A stretch of DNA of 64,000 bases, taken from the NCBI RefSeq assembly GCF_029227915.1, contig NC_079876.1, positions 5,458,001-5,522,000 of the forward strand, given 5' to 3'. This DNA is from Hydractinia symbiolongicarpus. Lineage: Eukaryota; Cnidaria; Hydrozoa; Anthoathecata; Hydractiniidae. Position 1 is the first letter of the stretch. Every line of letters begins with the position of its first letter. Below are positions 12,949-27,885 of this stretch, one piece after another. The notes below the pieces were generated by a model, which did no database searches, was not told the origin of the DNA, and saw only the letters and a program-made list of their open reading frames with translations. A program made the translations under genes and the position numbers.

Positions 12949-15900
12949 TCGATATTTCTTCAGCCCGCGATAACGGTTAAGATTGGTCCCACAGTAAAGA
13001 ATTAACTATTTATCTTAATTTTTAATTGAAGCGCTACCACAGCGCGCAGTGCAATCGCTGAGTTTCGGCAATTATTTCAAATTAAGAAGAATGCTATTTC
13101 TTCGTGTCCACTTGTCTCACTTATAACATTTATAAAGTCACAGTCCAAAATCAGTTCAATTTAGTACCACAGTCAATTTTTTCACTGTTAAAAGCTGCAA
13201 CCTAGTAATATGAGAAAAATATCGCTAAATACATGTTGCTACGAATATGTGACGCAACCGTTGTAACTGAAGTGGATTGATACCGGTAGAAAGTCAATGA
13301 AATGTAGTTTTTAAAACTGTCGCTATTTCTTCATCGCGCGATAACTGCTAGGATTGGTCCCACAGTAAAAAATGACTTAACTATCTAAACTTTTAAATGA
13401 AACACTACCACAGCGCCCAGTGTAATCGCTGAGTTCCGGCAATCACGTCAAATTAAGAAGAATGTTATTTCTTGGAATCCAATTGTCTCTTTTATAAAAT
13501 TTTTCAGGTGACAGTCCAAAGTTAGTTCAATTAAGTCCCACAGTCAATCGTTTCATAGTTAAAAGCGATGCAACCTAGTAATATCAGATATATATCGCTA
13601 AATACATGTTGGTACTAGTGTGTGCACCAACCGTTGTAACTCAAACGGACTGACACCGTTAGAAAGTCAATGAAATGTAGTTTTTGAGACTGTCGCTATT
13701 TCTTCAGCGCGCGCTAACGGCTAGGATTGGTCCCACAGTAAAAAAATGACTTTCTTTAGCTTAATTCTTAAATGAAGCGCTACAACAGCGCCCAGTGTAA
13801 TCGCTGAGGTTCCACAATTATGTCAAATTAAGAAGAATGTTATTTCTTGGAGTCCAATTGTCTCCTTTATCACATTTATCAGGTGACAGTCCATAATCAG
13901 TTCAATTAAGTACCACAGTCAATCGTTTCACTGTTAAAAGCCATACAACCTAGTAGTACCGGAAAAATATCACGAAATACATGTTGGTACGAATATGTGA
14001 CTCAACCGTTGTAACTCCAGCGGATTGATACTGTTAGAAAGTCAATGAAATGTAGTTTTTGAAACTGTCGCTATTTCTTCAGCGCGCGATAACGGCTAGG
14101 AATGGTCCCACAGTAAAGAATGACAGATTTATCTAAATTCTTAAATGAAGCGCTACCCCAGCGCCCAGTGTAATCGCTGAGGTTCTGCAATCATGTCAAA
14201 TTAAGAAGAATGTTATTTCTTGGAGTCCAATTGTCTCCTTTATCACATTTATCAGGTGACAGTCCATAATCAGTTCGATTAAGTACCACAGTCAATTGTT
14301 TCACTGTTAAAAGCCATACAACCTAGTAGTACCGGAAAAATAGCACGAAATACATGTTAGTTCGAATATGTGACTTTAACCGTTGTGGCTCAAACGGATT
14401 GATACTGTTAGAAAGACAATGAAATGTAGTTTTTGAGACTGTCGCTATTTCTTCAGCGCGCGCTAACGCCTAGGATTGGTCCCACAGTAAAAAAATGACT
14501 TTCTTTAGCTTAATTCCTAAATGAAGCGCTACAACAGCGCCCAGTGTAATCGCTGAGGTTCCGCAATCATGTCAAATTAAGAAGAATGTTATTTCTTGGA
14601 GTCCAATTGTCTCCTTTATCACATTTATTAGGTCTCAGTCCAAAGTTTGTTCAAGTAAGTCCCATAGTCAATCGTTTCATTGTTAAAAGCGACGCAACCT
14701 AGTAATATCAAAAAAAAATATCGCTAAATACATGTTGGTACGAATATGTGACCCAACCGTTGTAACTCAAACGGACTGAAACTGTTAGAAAGACAATGAA
14801 ATGTACTTTTTGAAACTATCGCTACTTCCTCAGCGCGCGATAACGGCTAGGATTGGTCCCACAGTAAAGAATGACTTATTTATCTAAATTCTTAAATGAA
14901 GCGCTACCACAGCGCCCAGTGTAATCGCTGAGTTCCGAAAATCATATCAAATTAAAAAGAATGTTATTTCTTGGAGTCCAATTTTCTCATTTATCACATT
15001 TATTAGGTCACAGTCCAAAGTTTGTTCAATTAAGTCCCACAGTCAATCGTTTCATTGTTAAAAGCGATGCAACCTAGTAATATCAAAAAAATATCGCTAA
15101 ATACATGTTGGTACGAATATGTGAACCAACCGTTGTAACTCAAATGGACTGACCCCGTTAGAAAGTCAATGAAATGTAGTTTTTGAAACTGTCGCTTTTT
15201 CTTCAGCGCGCGATAACGAATAGGATTGGTTCCACAGTGAAGAATGACTTATTTATCTAAATTTTTAAATGAATCGCTACCACAGCGTCCAGTGTATCGC
15301 TGAGTTCCGGCAATCCCGTCAAATTAAAAAGAATGTTATTAGAGTCCAATTGTCTCACTTATAACATTTATAAGATCACAGTCCAAAATCAGTTCAATTA
15401 AGTACCACAGTCAATCGTTTCACGGTTAAAAGCGATGCAACCTAGTAATATCAGAAAAACAACTCGCTAAATACATGTTGGTACGAATATGTGACCCAAC
15501 TGTTGTAACTCAAACGGACTGACACCGTTAGAAAGTCAATGAAATGTAGTTTTTGAAACTATCGCTACTTCCTCAGCGCCCGATAACGGCTAGGATTGGT
15601 CCCACAGTAAAAAAATGACTTTCTTTAGCTTAATTCTTAAATGAAGCGCTACAACAGCGCCCAGTGTAATCGCTGAGGTTCCACAATTATGTCAAATTAA
15701 GAAGAATGTTATTTCTTGGAGTCCAATTGTCTCCTTTATCACATTTATCAGGTGACAGTCCATAATCAGTTCAATTAAGTACCACAGTCAATCGTTTCAC
15801 TGTTAAAAGCCATACAACCTAGTAGTACCGGAAAAATATCACGAAATACATGTTGGTACGAATATGTGACTCAACCGTTGTAACTCCAGCGGATTGATAC

Positions 15901-18900
15901 TGTTAGAAAGTCAATGAAAAGTAGTTTTTGAAACTGTCGCTATTTCTTCAGCGCGCGATAACGGCTAGGAATGGTCCCACAGTAAAGAATGACAGATTTA
16001 TCTAAATTCTTAAATGAAGCGCTACCCCAGCGCCCAGTGTAATCGCTGAGGTTCTGCAATCATGTCAAATTAAGAAGAATGTTATTTCTTGGAGTCCAAT
16101 TGTCTCCTTTATCACATTTATCAGGTGACAGTCCATAATCAGTTCGATTAAGTACCACAGTCAATCGTTTCACTGTTAAAAGCCATACAACCTAGTAGTA
16201 CCGGAAAAATATCACGAAATACATGTTGGTACGAATATGTGACCCAACCGTTGTAACTCAAACGGACTGAAACTGTTAGAAAGACAATGAAATGTAGTTT
16301 TTGAAACTGTCGATATTTCTTCAGCCCGCGATAACGGTTAAGATTGGTCCCACAGTAAAGAATTAACTATTTATCTTAATTTTTAATTGAAGCGCTACCA
16401 CAGCGCGCAGTGCAATCGCTGAGTTTCGGCAATTATTTCAAATTAAGAAGAATGCTATTTCTTCGTGTCCACTTGTCTCACTTATAACATTTATAAAGTC
16501 ACAGTCCAAAATCAGTTCAATTTAGTACCACAGTCAATTTTTTCACTGTTAAAAGCTGCAACCTAGTAATATGAGAAAAATATCGCTAAATACATGTTGC
16601 TACGAATATGTGACGCAACCGTTGTAACTGAAGTGGATTGATACCGGTAGAAAGTCAATGAAATGTAGTTTTTAAAACTGTCGCTATTTCTTCATCGCGC
16701 GATAACTGCTAGGATTGGTCCCACAGTAAAAAATGACTTAACTAACTAAACTTTTAAATGAAACACTACCACAGCGCCCAGTGTAATCGCTGAGTTCCGG
16801 CAATCACGTCAAATTAAGAAGAATGTTATTTCTTGGAATCCAATTGTCTCTTTTATAAAATTTTTCAGGTGACAGTCCAAAGTTAGTTCAATTAAGTCCC
16901 ACAGTCAATCGTTTCATAGTTAAAAGCGATGCAACCTAGTAATATCAGATATATATCGCTAAATACATGTTGGTACTAGTGTGTGCACCAACCGTTGTAA
17001 CTCAAACGGACTGACACCGTTAGAAAGTCAATGAAATGTAGTTTTTGAGACTGTCGCTATTTCTTCAGCGCGCGCTAACGGCTAGGATTGGTCCCACAGT
17101 AAAAAAATGACTTTCTTTAGCTTAATTCTTAAATGAAGCGCTACAACAGCGCCCAGTGTAATCGCTGAGGTTCCACAATTATGTCAAATTAAGAAGAATG
17201 TTATTTCTTGGAGTCCAATTGTCTCTTTTATCACATTTATCAGGTGACAGTCCATAATCAGTTCAATTAAGTACCACAGTCAATCGTTTCACTGTTAAAA
17301 GCCATACAACCTAGTAGTACCGGAAAAATATCACGAAATACATGTTGGTACGAATATGTGACTCAACCGTTGTAACTCCAGCGGATTGATACTGTTAGAA
17401 AGTCAATGAAATGTAGTTTTTGAAACTGTCGCTATATCTTCAGCGCGCGATAACGGCTAGGAATGGTCCCACAGTAAAGAATGACAGATTTATCTAAATT
17501 CTTAAATGAAGCGCTACCCCAGCGCCCAGTGTAATCGCTGAGGTTCTGCAATCATGTCAAATTAGGAAGAATGTTATTTCTTGGAGTCCAATTGTCTCCT
17601 TTATCACATTTATCAGGTGACAGTCCATAATCAGTACGATTAAGTACCACAGTCAATTGTTTCACTGTTAAAAGCCATACAACCTAGTAGTACCGGAAAA
17701 ATAGCACGAAATACATGTTAGTTCGAATATGTGACTTTAACCGTTGTGGCTCAAACGGATTGATACTGTTAGAAAGACAATGAAATGTAGTTTTTGAGAC
17801 TGTCGCTATTTCTTCAGCGCGCGCTAAGGCCTAGGATTGGTCCCACAGTAAAAAAATGACTTTCTTTAGCTTAATTCCTAAATGAAGCGCTACAACAGCG
17901 CCCAGTGTAATCGCTGAGGTTCCGCAATCATGTCAAATTAAGAAGAATGTTATTTCTTGGAGTCCAATTGTCTCCTTTATCACATTTATTAGGTCTCAGT
18001 CCAAAGTTTGTTCAAGTAAGTCCCATAGTCAATCGTTTCATTGTTAAAAGCGACGCAACCTAGTAATATCAAAAAAAAATATCGCTAAATACATGTTGGT
18101 ACGAATATGTGAGCCAACCGTTGTAACTCAAACGGACTGAAACTGTTAGAAAGACAATGAAATGTACTTTTTGAAACTATCGCTACTTCCTCAGCGCGCG
18201 ATAACGGCTAGGATTGGTCCCACAGTAAAGAATGACTTATTTATCTAAATTCTTAAATGAAGCGCTACCACAGCGCCCAGTGTAATCGCTGAGTTCCGAA
18301 AATCATATCAAATTAAAAAGAATGTTATTTCTTGGAGTCCAATTTTCTCATTTATCACATTTATTAGGTCACAGTCCAAAGTTTGTTCAATTAAGTCCCA
18401 CAGTCAATCGTTTCATTGTTAAAAGCGATGCAACCTAGTAATATCAAAAAAATATCGCTAAATACATGTTGGTACGAATATGTGAACCAACCGTTGTAAC
18501 TCAAATGGACTGACCCCGTTAGAAAGTCAATGAAATGTAGTTTTTGAAACTGTCGCTTTTTCTTCAGCGCGCGATAACGAATAGGATTGGTTCCACAGTG
18601 AAGGATGACTTATTTATCTAAATTTTTAAATGAATCGCTACCACAGCGTCCAGTGTATCGCTGAGTTCCGGCAATCCCGTCAAATTAAAAAGAATGTTAT
18701 TAGAGTCCAATTGTCTCACTTATAACATTTATAAGATCACAGTCCAAAATCAGTTCAATTAAGTACCACAGTCAATCGTTTCACGGTTAAAAGCGATGCA
18801 ACCTAGTAATATCAGAAAAACAACTCGCTAAATACATGTTGGTACGAATATGTGACCCAACTGTTGTAACTCAAACGGACTGACACCGTTAGAAAGTCAA

Positions 18901-19671
18901 TGAAATGTAGTTTTTGAAACTATCGCTACTTCCTCAGCGCCCGATAACGGCTAGGATTGGTCCCACAGTAAAAAAATGACTTTCTTTAGCTTAATTCTTA
19001 AATGAAGCGCTACAACAGCGCCCAGTGTAATCGCTGAGGTTCCACAATTATGTCAAATTAAGAAGAATGTTATTTCTTGGAGTCCAATTGTCTCCTTTAT
19101 CACATTTATCAGGTAACAGTCCATAATCAGTTCAATTAAGTACCACAGTCAATCGTTTCACTGTTAAAAGCCATACAACCTAGTAGTACCGGAAAAATAT
19201 CACGAAATACATGTTGGTACGAATATGTGACTCAACCGTTGTAACTCCAGCGGATTGATACTGTTAGAAAGTCAATGAAATGTAGTTTTTGAAACTGTCG
19301 CTATTTCTTCAGCGCGCGATAACGGCTAGGAATGGTCCCACAGTAAAGAATGACAGATTTATCTAAATTCTTAAATGAAGCGCTACCCCAGCGACCAGTG
19401 TAATCGCTGAGGTTCTGCAATCATGTCAAATTAAGAAGAATGTTATTTCTTGGAGTCCAATTGTCTCCTTTATCACATTTATCAGGTGACAGTCCATAAT
19501 CAGTTCGATTAAGTACCACAGTCAATTGTTTCACTGTTAAAAGCCATACAACCTAGTAGTACCGGAAAAATAGCACGAAATACATGTTAGTTCGAATATG
19601 TGACTTTAACCGTTGTGGCTCAAACGAATTGATACTGTTAGAAAGACAATGAAATGTAGTTTTTGAGACTG
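12949..19671. repeat. Nine-monomer higher-order repeat, 3,361-bp period, two copies
   Basis: Monomer starts 12949, 13320, 13692, 14068, 14442, 14819, 15192, 15562 and 15937 each recur 3,361 bases later (16310, 16681, 17053, 17429, 17803, 18180, 18553, 18923, 19298). Shared private variants include CAGCCCGCGATAACGG, TTCATCGCGCGATAACTGC, GGCTAGGAATGGTCC, and GTTATTAGAGTCC with an internal 8-base loss. Only scattered single-base differences separate the copies by eye, making this one of the youngest segments of the array. The similarity seems to begin earlier, near 12,740. Confidence 0.9.
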
Positions 19672-21980
19672 TCGCTATTTCTTCAGCGCGCGCTAACGCC
19701 TAGGATTGGTCCCACAGTAAAAAAATGACTTTCTTTAGCTTAATTCCTAAATGAAGCGCTACAACAGCGCCCAGTGTAATCGCTGAGGTTCCGCAATCAT
19801 GTCAAATTAAGAAGAATGTTATTTCTTGGAGTCCAATTGTCTCCTTTATCACATTTATTAGGTCTCAGTCCAAAGTTTGTTCAAGTAAGTCCCATAGTCA
19901 ATCGTTTCATTGTTAAAAGCGACGCAACCTAGTAATATCAAAAAAAAATATCGCTAAATACATGTTGGTACGAATATGTGACCCAACCGTTGTAACTCAA
20001 ACGGACTGAAACTGTTAGAAAGACAATGAAATGTACTTTTTGAAACTATCGCTACTTCCTCAGCGCGCGATAACCGCTAGGATTGGTCCCACAGTAAAGA
20101 ATGACTTATTTATCTAAATTCTTAAATGAAGCGCTACCACAGCGCCCAGTGTAATCGCTGAGTTCCGAAAATCATATCAAATTAAAAAGAATGTTATTTC
20201 TTGGAGTCCAATTTTCTCATTTATCACATTTATTAGGTCACAGTCCAAAGTTTGTTCAATTAAGTCCCACAGTCAATCGTTTCATTGTTAAAAGCGATGC
20301 AACCTAGTAATATCAAAAAAATATCGCTAAATACATGTTGGTACGAATATGTGAACCAACCGTTGTAACTCAAATGGACTGACCCCGTTAGAAAGTCAAT
20401 GAAATGTAGTTTTTGAAACTGTCGCTTTTTCTTCAGCGCGCGATAACGAATAGGATTGGTTCCACAGTGAAGAATGACTTATTTATCTAAATTTTTAAAT
20501 GAATCGCTACCACAGCGTCCAGTGTATCGCTGAGTTCCGGCAATCCCGTCAAATTAAAAAGAATGTTATTAGAGTCCAATTGTCTCACTTATAACATTTA
20601 TAAGATCACAGTCCAAAATCAGTTCAATTAAGTACCACAGTCAATCGTTTCACGGTTAAAAGCGATGCAACCTAGTAATATCAGAAAAACAACTCGCTAA
20701 GTACATGTTGGTACGAATATGTGACCCAACTGTTGTAACTCAAACGGACTGACACCGTTAGAAAGTCAATGAAATGTAGTTTTTGAAACTATCGCTACTT
20801 CCTCAGCGCCCGATAACGGCTAGGATTGGTCCCACAGTAAAAAAATGACTTTCTTTAGCTTAATTCTTAAATGAAGCGCTACAACAGCGCCCAGTGTAAT
20901 CGCTGAGGTTCCACAATTATGTCAAATTAAGAAGAATGTTATTTCTTGGAGTCCAATTGTCTCCTTTATCACATTTATCAGGTGACAGTCCATAATCAGT
21001 TCAATTAAGTACCACAGTCAATCGTTTCACTGTTAAAAGCCATACAACCTAGTAGTACCGGAAAAATATCACGAAATACATGTTGGTACGAATATGTGAC
21101 TCAACCGTTGTAACTCCAGCGGATTGATACTGTTAGAAAGTCAATGAAATGTAGTTTTTGAAACTGTCGCTATTTCTTCAGCGCGCGATAACGGCTAGGA
21201 ATGGTCCCACAGTAAAGAATGACAGATTTATCTAAATTCTTAAATGAAGCGCTACCCCAGCGCCCAGTGTAATCGCTGAGGTTCTGCAATCATGTCAAAT
21301 TAAGAAGAATGTTATTTCTTGGAGTCCAATTGTCTCCTTTATCACATTTATCAGGTGACAGTCCATAATCAGTTCGATTAAGTACCACAGTCAATTGTTT
21401 CACTGTTAAAAGCCATACAACCTAGTAGTACCGGAAAAATAGCACGAAATACATGTTAGTTCGAATATGTGACTTTAACCGTTGTGGCTCAAACGGATTG
21501 ATACTGTTAGAAAGACAATGAAATGTAGTTTTTGAGACTGTCGCTATTTCTTCAGCGCGCGCTAACGCCTAGGATTGGTCCCACAGTAAAAAAATGACTT
21601 TCTTTAGCTTAATTCCTAAATGAAGCGCTACAACAGCGCCCAGTGTAATCGCTGAGGTTCCGCAATCATGTCAAATTAAGAAGAATGTTATTTCTTGGAG
21701 TCCAATTGTCTCCTTTATCACATTTATTAGGTCTCAGTCCAAAGTTTGTTCAAGTAAGTCCCATAGTCAATCGTTTCATTGTTAAAAGCGACGCAACCTA
21801 GTAATATCAAAAAAAAATATCGCTAAATACATGTTGGTACGAATATGTGACCCAACCGTTGTAACTCAAACGGACTGAAACTGTTAGAAAGACAATGAAA
21901 TGTACTTTTTGAAACTATCGCTACTTCCTCAGCGCGCGATAACGGCTAGGATTGGTCCCACAGTAAAGAATGACTTATTT
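17429..21980. repeat. Five-monomer higher-order repeat, 1,869-bp period, three copies
   Basis: Monomers starting 17429, 17803, 18180, 18553 and 18923 recur at 19298, 19672, 20049, 20422 and 20792, and again from 21167 to about 21,980. An earlier related set begins at 14068. The unit includes the GGAATGGTCC monomer, the CTTTAACCGTTGTGGC monomer and the GAATGTTATTAGAG monomer. Copies differ only at isolated positions, for example TAACCGC versus TAACGGC near 20,070. Confidence 0.9.
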
Positions 21981-24900
21981 ATCTAAATTTTTAAATGAAT
22001 CGCTACCACAGCGTCCAGTGTATCGCTGAGTTCCGGCAATCCCGTCAAATTAAAAAGAATGTTATTAGAGTCCAATTGTCTCACTTATAACATTTATAAG
22101 ATCACAGTCCAAAATCAGTTCAATTAAGTACCACAGTCAATCGTTTCACGGTTAAAAGCGATGCAACCTAGTAATATCAGAAAAACAACTCGCTAAATAC
22201 ATGTTGGTACGAATATGTGACCCAACTGTTGTAACTCAAACGGACTGACACCGTTAGAAAGTCAATGAAATGTAGTTTTTGAGACTGTCGCTATTTCTTC
22301 AGCGCGCGATAACGGCTAGGATTGGTCCCACAGTAAAAAATGACTTTTTTTTAGCATAATTCTTAAATGAAGCGCCACCACAGCGCCCAGTGTAATCGCT
22401 GAGTTTCGGCAATCATGTCAAATTAAGAAGAATGTTATTTCTTGGAGTCCAATTATCTTCTTTATCACATTAATCAGGTGACAGTCCAAAGTTAGTTCAA
22501 TTAAGTCCCACAGTCAATCGTTTCATAGTTAAAAGCGATGCAACCTAGTAATATCAGAAAAATATCGCTAAATACATGTTGGTCCGAGTATGTGATCCAA
22601 CTGCTGTAACTGAAACGGACTGAAACCGTTAGAAAGTCAATGAAACGTAGTTTTTGAAACTGTCGCTTTTTCTTCAGCGCGCGATAACGAATAGGATTGG
22701 TTCCACAGTGAAGAATGACTTATTTATCTAAATTTTTAAATGAATCGCTACCACAGCGTCCAGTGTATCGCTGAGTTCCGGCAATCCCGTCAAATTAAAA
22801 AGAATGTTATTAGAGTCCAATTCTCTCATTTATCACATTTATAATGTCACAGTCTAAAGTTAGTTCAAATAAGTCCCACATTCAATCGTTTCACTGTTAA
22901 AAGCGATGCAACATAGTAATATCAGATGAATATCGCTAAATATATGTTGGTACGAATAGGGGACCCAACCGTTGTAACTCAAACGGACTGACACCGTTAG
23001 AAAGTCAATGAAATGTAGTTTTTGAATCTGTCGATATTTCTTCAGCGCGCGATAACGGCTAGGATTGGTCCCACAGTAAAGAAAGACTTATTTATCTAAA
23101 TTTTTAAATGAAGCGCCACCACAGCGCCAAGTGTAATCGCTGAGTTCCGGCAATCCCGTCAAATTAAGAAGAATGTTCTTTCTTAGAGTCCAATTGTCTC
23201 ATTTATCACATTTATCAGGTCACAGTCCAAAATCAGTTCAATTAAGTACCACAGTCAATCGTTTCACGGTTAAAAGCGATGCAACCTAGTAATATCAGAA
23301 AAACAATTCGTTAAATACATGTTGGTACGAATTTGTGACCCAACCGTTGTAACTCAAACGGACTGACACCGTTAGAAAGTCAATGAAATGTAGTTTTTGA
23401 GACTGTCGCTATTTCTTCAGCGCGCACTAACGGCTAGGAATGGTCCCACAGTAAAGAATGACAGATTTATCTAAATTCTTAAATGAAGCGCTACCCCAGC
23501 GCCCAGTGTAATCGCTGAGGTTCTGCAATCATGTCAAATTAAGAAGAATGTTATTTCTTGGAGTCCAATTGTCTCCTTTATCACATTTATCAGGTGACAG
23601 TCCATAATCAGTTCGATTAAGTACCACAGTCAATTGTTTCACTGTTAAAAGCCATACAACCTAGTAGTACCGGAAAAATAGCACGAAATACATGTTAGTT
23701 CGAATATGTGACTTTAACCGTTGTGGCTCAAACGGATTGATACTGTTAGAAAGACAATGAAATGTAGTTTTTGAGACTGTCGCTATTTCTTCAGCGCGCG
23801 CTAACGCCTAGGATTGGTCCCACAGTAAAAAAATGACTTTCTTTAGCTTAATTCCTAAATGAAGCGCTACAACAGCGCCCAGTGTAATCGCTGAGGTTCC
23901 GCAATCATGTCAAATTAAGAAGAATGTTATTTCTTGGAGTCCAATTGTCTCCTTTATCACATTTATTAGGTCTCAGTCCAAAGTTTGTTCAAGTAAGTCC
24001 CATAGTCAATCGTTTCATTGTTAAAAGCGACGCAACCTAGTAATATCAAAAAAAAATATCGCTAAATACATGTTGGTACGAATATGTGACCCAACCGTTG
24101 TAACCCAAACGGACTGAAACTGTTAGAAAGACAATGAAATGTACTTTTTGAAACTATCGCTACTTCCTCAGCGCGCGATAACGGCTAGGATTGGTCCCAC
24201 AGTAAAGAATGACTTATTTATCTAAATTCTTAAATGAAGCGCTACCACAGCGCCCAGTGTAATCGCTGAGTTCCGAAAATCATATCAAATTAAAAAGAAT
24301 GTTATTTCTTGGACTCCAATTTTCTCATTTATCACATTTATTAGGTCACAGTCCAAAGTTTGTTCAATTAAGTCCCACAGTCAATCGTTTCATTGTTAAA
24401 AGCGATGCAACCTAGTAATATCAAAAAAATATCGCTAAATACATGTTGGTACGAATATGTGAACCAACCGTTGTAACTCAAATGCACTGACCCCGTTAGA
24501 AAGTCAATGAAATGTAGTTTTTGAAACTGTCGCTTTTTCTTCAGCGCGCGATAACGAATAGGATTGGTTCCACAGTGAAGAATGACTTATTTATCTAAAT
24601 TTTTAAATGAATCGCTACCACAGCGTCCAGTGTATCGCTGAGTTCCGGCAATCCCGTCAAATTAAAAAGAATGTTATTAGAGTCCAATTGTCTCACTTAT
24701 AACATTTATAAGATCACAGTCCAAAATCAGTTCAATTAAGTACCACAGTCAATCGTTTCACGGTTAAAAGCGATGCAACCTAGTAATATCAGAAAAACAA
24801 CTCGCTAAATACATGTTGGTACGAATATGTGACCCAACTGTTGTAACTCAAACGGACTGACACCGTTAGAAAGTCAATGAAATGTAGTTTTTGAGACTGT

Positions 24901-27885
24901 CGCTATTTCTTCAGCGCGCGATAACGGCTAGGATTGGTCCCACAGTAAAAAATGACTTTTTTTTAGCATAATTCTTAAATGAAGCGCCACCACAGCGCCC
25001 AGTGTAATCGCTGAGTTTCGGCAATCATGTCAAATTAAGAAGAATGTTATTTCTTGGAGTCCAATTATCTTCTTTATCACATTAATCAGGTGACAGTCCA
25101 AAGTTAGTTCAATTAAGTCCCACAGTCAATCGTTTCATAGTTAAAAGCGATGCAACCTAGTAATATCAGAAAAATATCGCTAAATACATGTTGGTCCGAG
25201 TATGTGATCCAACTGCTGTAACTGAAACGGACTGAAACCGTTAGAAAGTCAATGAAACGTAGTTTTTGAAACTGTCGCTTTTTCTTCAGCGCGCGATAAC
25301 GAATAGGATTGGTTCCACAGTGAAGAATGACTTATTTATCTAAATTTTTAAATGAATCGCTACCACAGCGTCCAGTGTATCGCTGAGTTCCGGCAATCCC
25401 GTCAAATTAAAAAGAATGTTATTAGAGTCCAATTCTCTCATTTATCACATTTATAATGTCACAGTCTAAAGTTAGTTCAAATAAGTCCCACATTCAATCG
25501 TTTCACTGTTAAAAGCGATGCAACATAGTAATATCAGATGAATATCGCTAAATATATGTTGGTACGAATAGGGGACCCAACCGTTGTAACTCAAACGGAC
25601 TGACACCGTTAGAAAGTCAATGAAATGTAGTTTTTGAATCTGTCGATATTTCTTCAGCGCGCGATAACGGCTAGGATTGGTCCCACAGTAAAGAAAGACT
25701 TATTTATCTAAATTTTTAAATGAAGCGCCACCACAGCGCCAAGTGTAATCGCTGAGTTCCGGCAATCCCGTCAAATTAAGAAGAATGTTCTTTCTTAGAG
25801 TCCAATTGTCTCATTTATCACATTTATCAGGTCACAGTCCAAAATCAGTTCAATTAAGTACCACAGTCAATCGTTTCACGGTTAAAAGCGATGCAACCTA
25901 GTAATATCAGAAAAACAATTCGTTAAATACATGTTGGTACGAATTTGTGACCCAATCGTTGTAACTCAAACGGACTGACACCGTTAGAAAGTCAATGAAA
26001 TGTAGTTTTTGAGACTGTCGCTATTTCTTCAGCGCGCACTAACGGCTAGGATTGGTCCCACAGTAAAAAAATGACTTTCTTTAGCTTAATTCTTAAATGA
26101 AGCGCTACAACAGCGCCCAGTGTTCTCGCTGAGGTTCCGCAATTATGTCAAATTAAGAAGAATGTTATTTCTTGGAGTCCAATTGTCTCCTTTATCACAT
26201 TTATCAGGTGACAGTCCATAATCAGTTCGATTAAGTACCACAGTCAATCGTTTCACTGTTAAAAGCCATACAACCTAGTAGTACCGGAAAAATAGCACGA
26301 AATACATGTTAGTTCGAATATGTGACTTTAACCGTTGTAGCTCAAACGGATTGATACTGTTAGAAGGACAATGAAATGTAGTTTTTGAGACTGTCGCTAT
26401 TTCTTCAGCGCGCGCTAACGCCTAGGATTGGTCCCACAGTAAAAAAATGACTTTCTTTAGCTTAATTCCTAAATGAAGCGCTACAACAGCGCCCAGTGTA
26501 ATCGCTGAGGTTCCGCAATCATGTCAAATTAAGAAGAATGTTATTTCTTGGAGTCCAATTGTCTCCTTTATCACATTTATTAGGTCTCAGTCCAAAGTTT
26601 GTTCAAGTAAGTCCCATAGTCAATCGTTTCATTGTTAAAAGCGACGCAACCTAGTAATATCAAAAAAAAATATCGCTAAATACATGTTGGTACGAATATG
26701 TGACCCAACCGTTGTAACTCAAACGGACTGAAACTGTTAGAAAGACAATGAAATGTACTTTTTGAAACTATCGCTACTTCCTCAGCGCGCGATAACGGCT
26801 AGGATTGGTCCCACAGTAAAGAATGACTTATTTATCTAAATTCTTAAATGAAGCGCTACCACAGCGCCCAGTGTAATCACTGAGTTCCGAAAATCATATC
26901 AAATTAAAAAGAATGTTATTTCTTGGAGTCCAATTTTCCCATTTATCACATTTATTAGGTCACAGTCCAAAGTTTGTTCAATTAAGTCCCACAGTCAATC
27001 GTTTCATTGTTAAAAGCGATGCAACCTAGTAATATCAAAAAAATATCGCTAAATACATGTTGGTACGAATATGTGAACCAACCGTTGTAACTCAAAGGGA
27101 CTGACCCCGTTAGAAAGTCAATGAAATGTAGTTTTTGAAACTGTCGCTTTTTCTTCAGCGCGCGATAACGAATAGGATTGGTCCCACAGTAAAAAATGAC
27201 TTATTTATCTAAATTTTTAAATGAATCGCTACCACAGCGTCCAGTGTATCGCTGAGTTCCGGCAATCCCGTCGAATTAAAAAGAATGTTATTAGAGTCCA
27301 ATTGTCTCACTTATAACATTTATAAGATCACAGTCCAAAATCAGTTCAATTAAGTACCACAGTCAATCGTTTCACGGTTAAAAGCGATGCAACCTAGTAA
27401 TATCAGAAAAACAACTCGCTAAATACATGTTGGTACGAATATGTGACCCAACTGTTGTAACTCAAACGGACTGACACCGTTAGAAAGTCAATGAAATGTA
27501 GTTTTTGAGACTGTCGCTATTTCTTCAGCGCGCGATAACGGCTAGGATTGGTCCCACAGTAAAAAATGACTTTTTTTTAGCATAATTCTTAAATGAAGCG
27601 CCACCACAGCGCCCAGTGTAATCGCTGAGTTTCGGCAATCATGTCAAATTAAGAAGAATGTTATTTCTTGGAGTCCAATTATCTTCTTTATCACATTAAT
27701 CAGGTGACAGTCCAAAGTTAGTTCAATTAAGTCCCACAGTCAATCGTTTCATAGTTAAAAGCGATGCAACCTAGTAATATCAGAAAAATATCGTTAAATA
27801 CATGTTGGTACGAGTATGTGATCCAACCGCTGTAACTGAAACGGACTGACACCGTTAGAAAGTCAATGAAACGTAGTTTTTGAAA
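21972..27885. repeat. Seven-monomer higher-order repeat, ~2,612-bp period
   Basis: Monomers starting 22288, 22663, 23031, 23406, 23780 and 24157 recur at 24900, 25275, 25643, 26018, 26393 and 26771. A partial third copy runs from about 27,196 to 27,885. Diagnostic variants are TCTTCTTTATCACATTAATC, GGTCCGAGTATGTGATCC, TCAGATGAATATCGC and GAATAGGGGACCC. The unit consists of monomers from the neighbouring five-monomer repeat plus three others, suggesting that the period grew by unequal exchange. Confidence 0.88.
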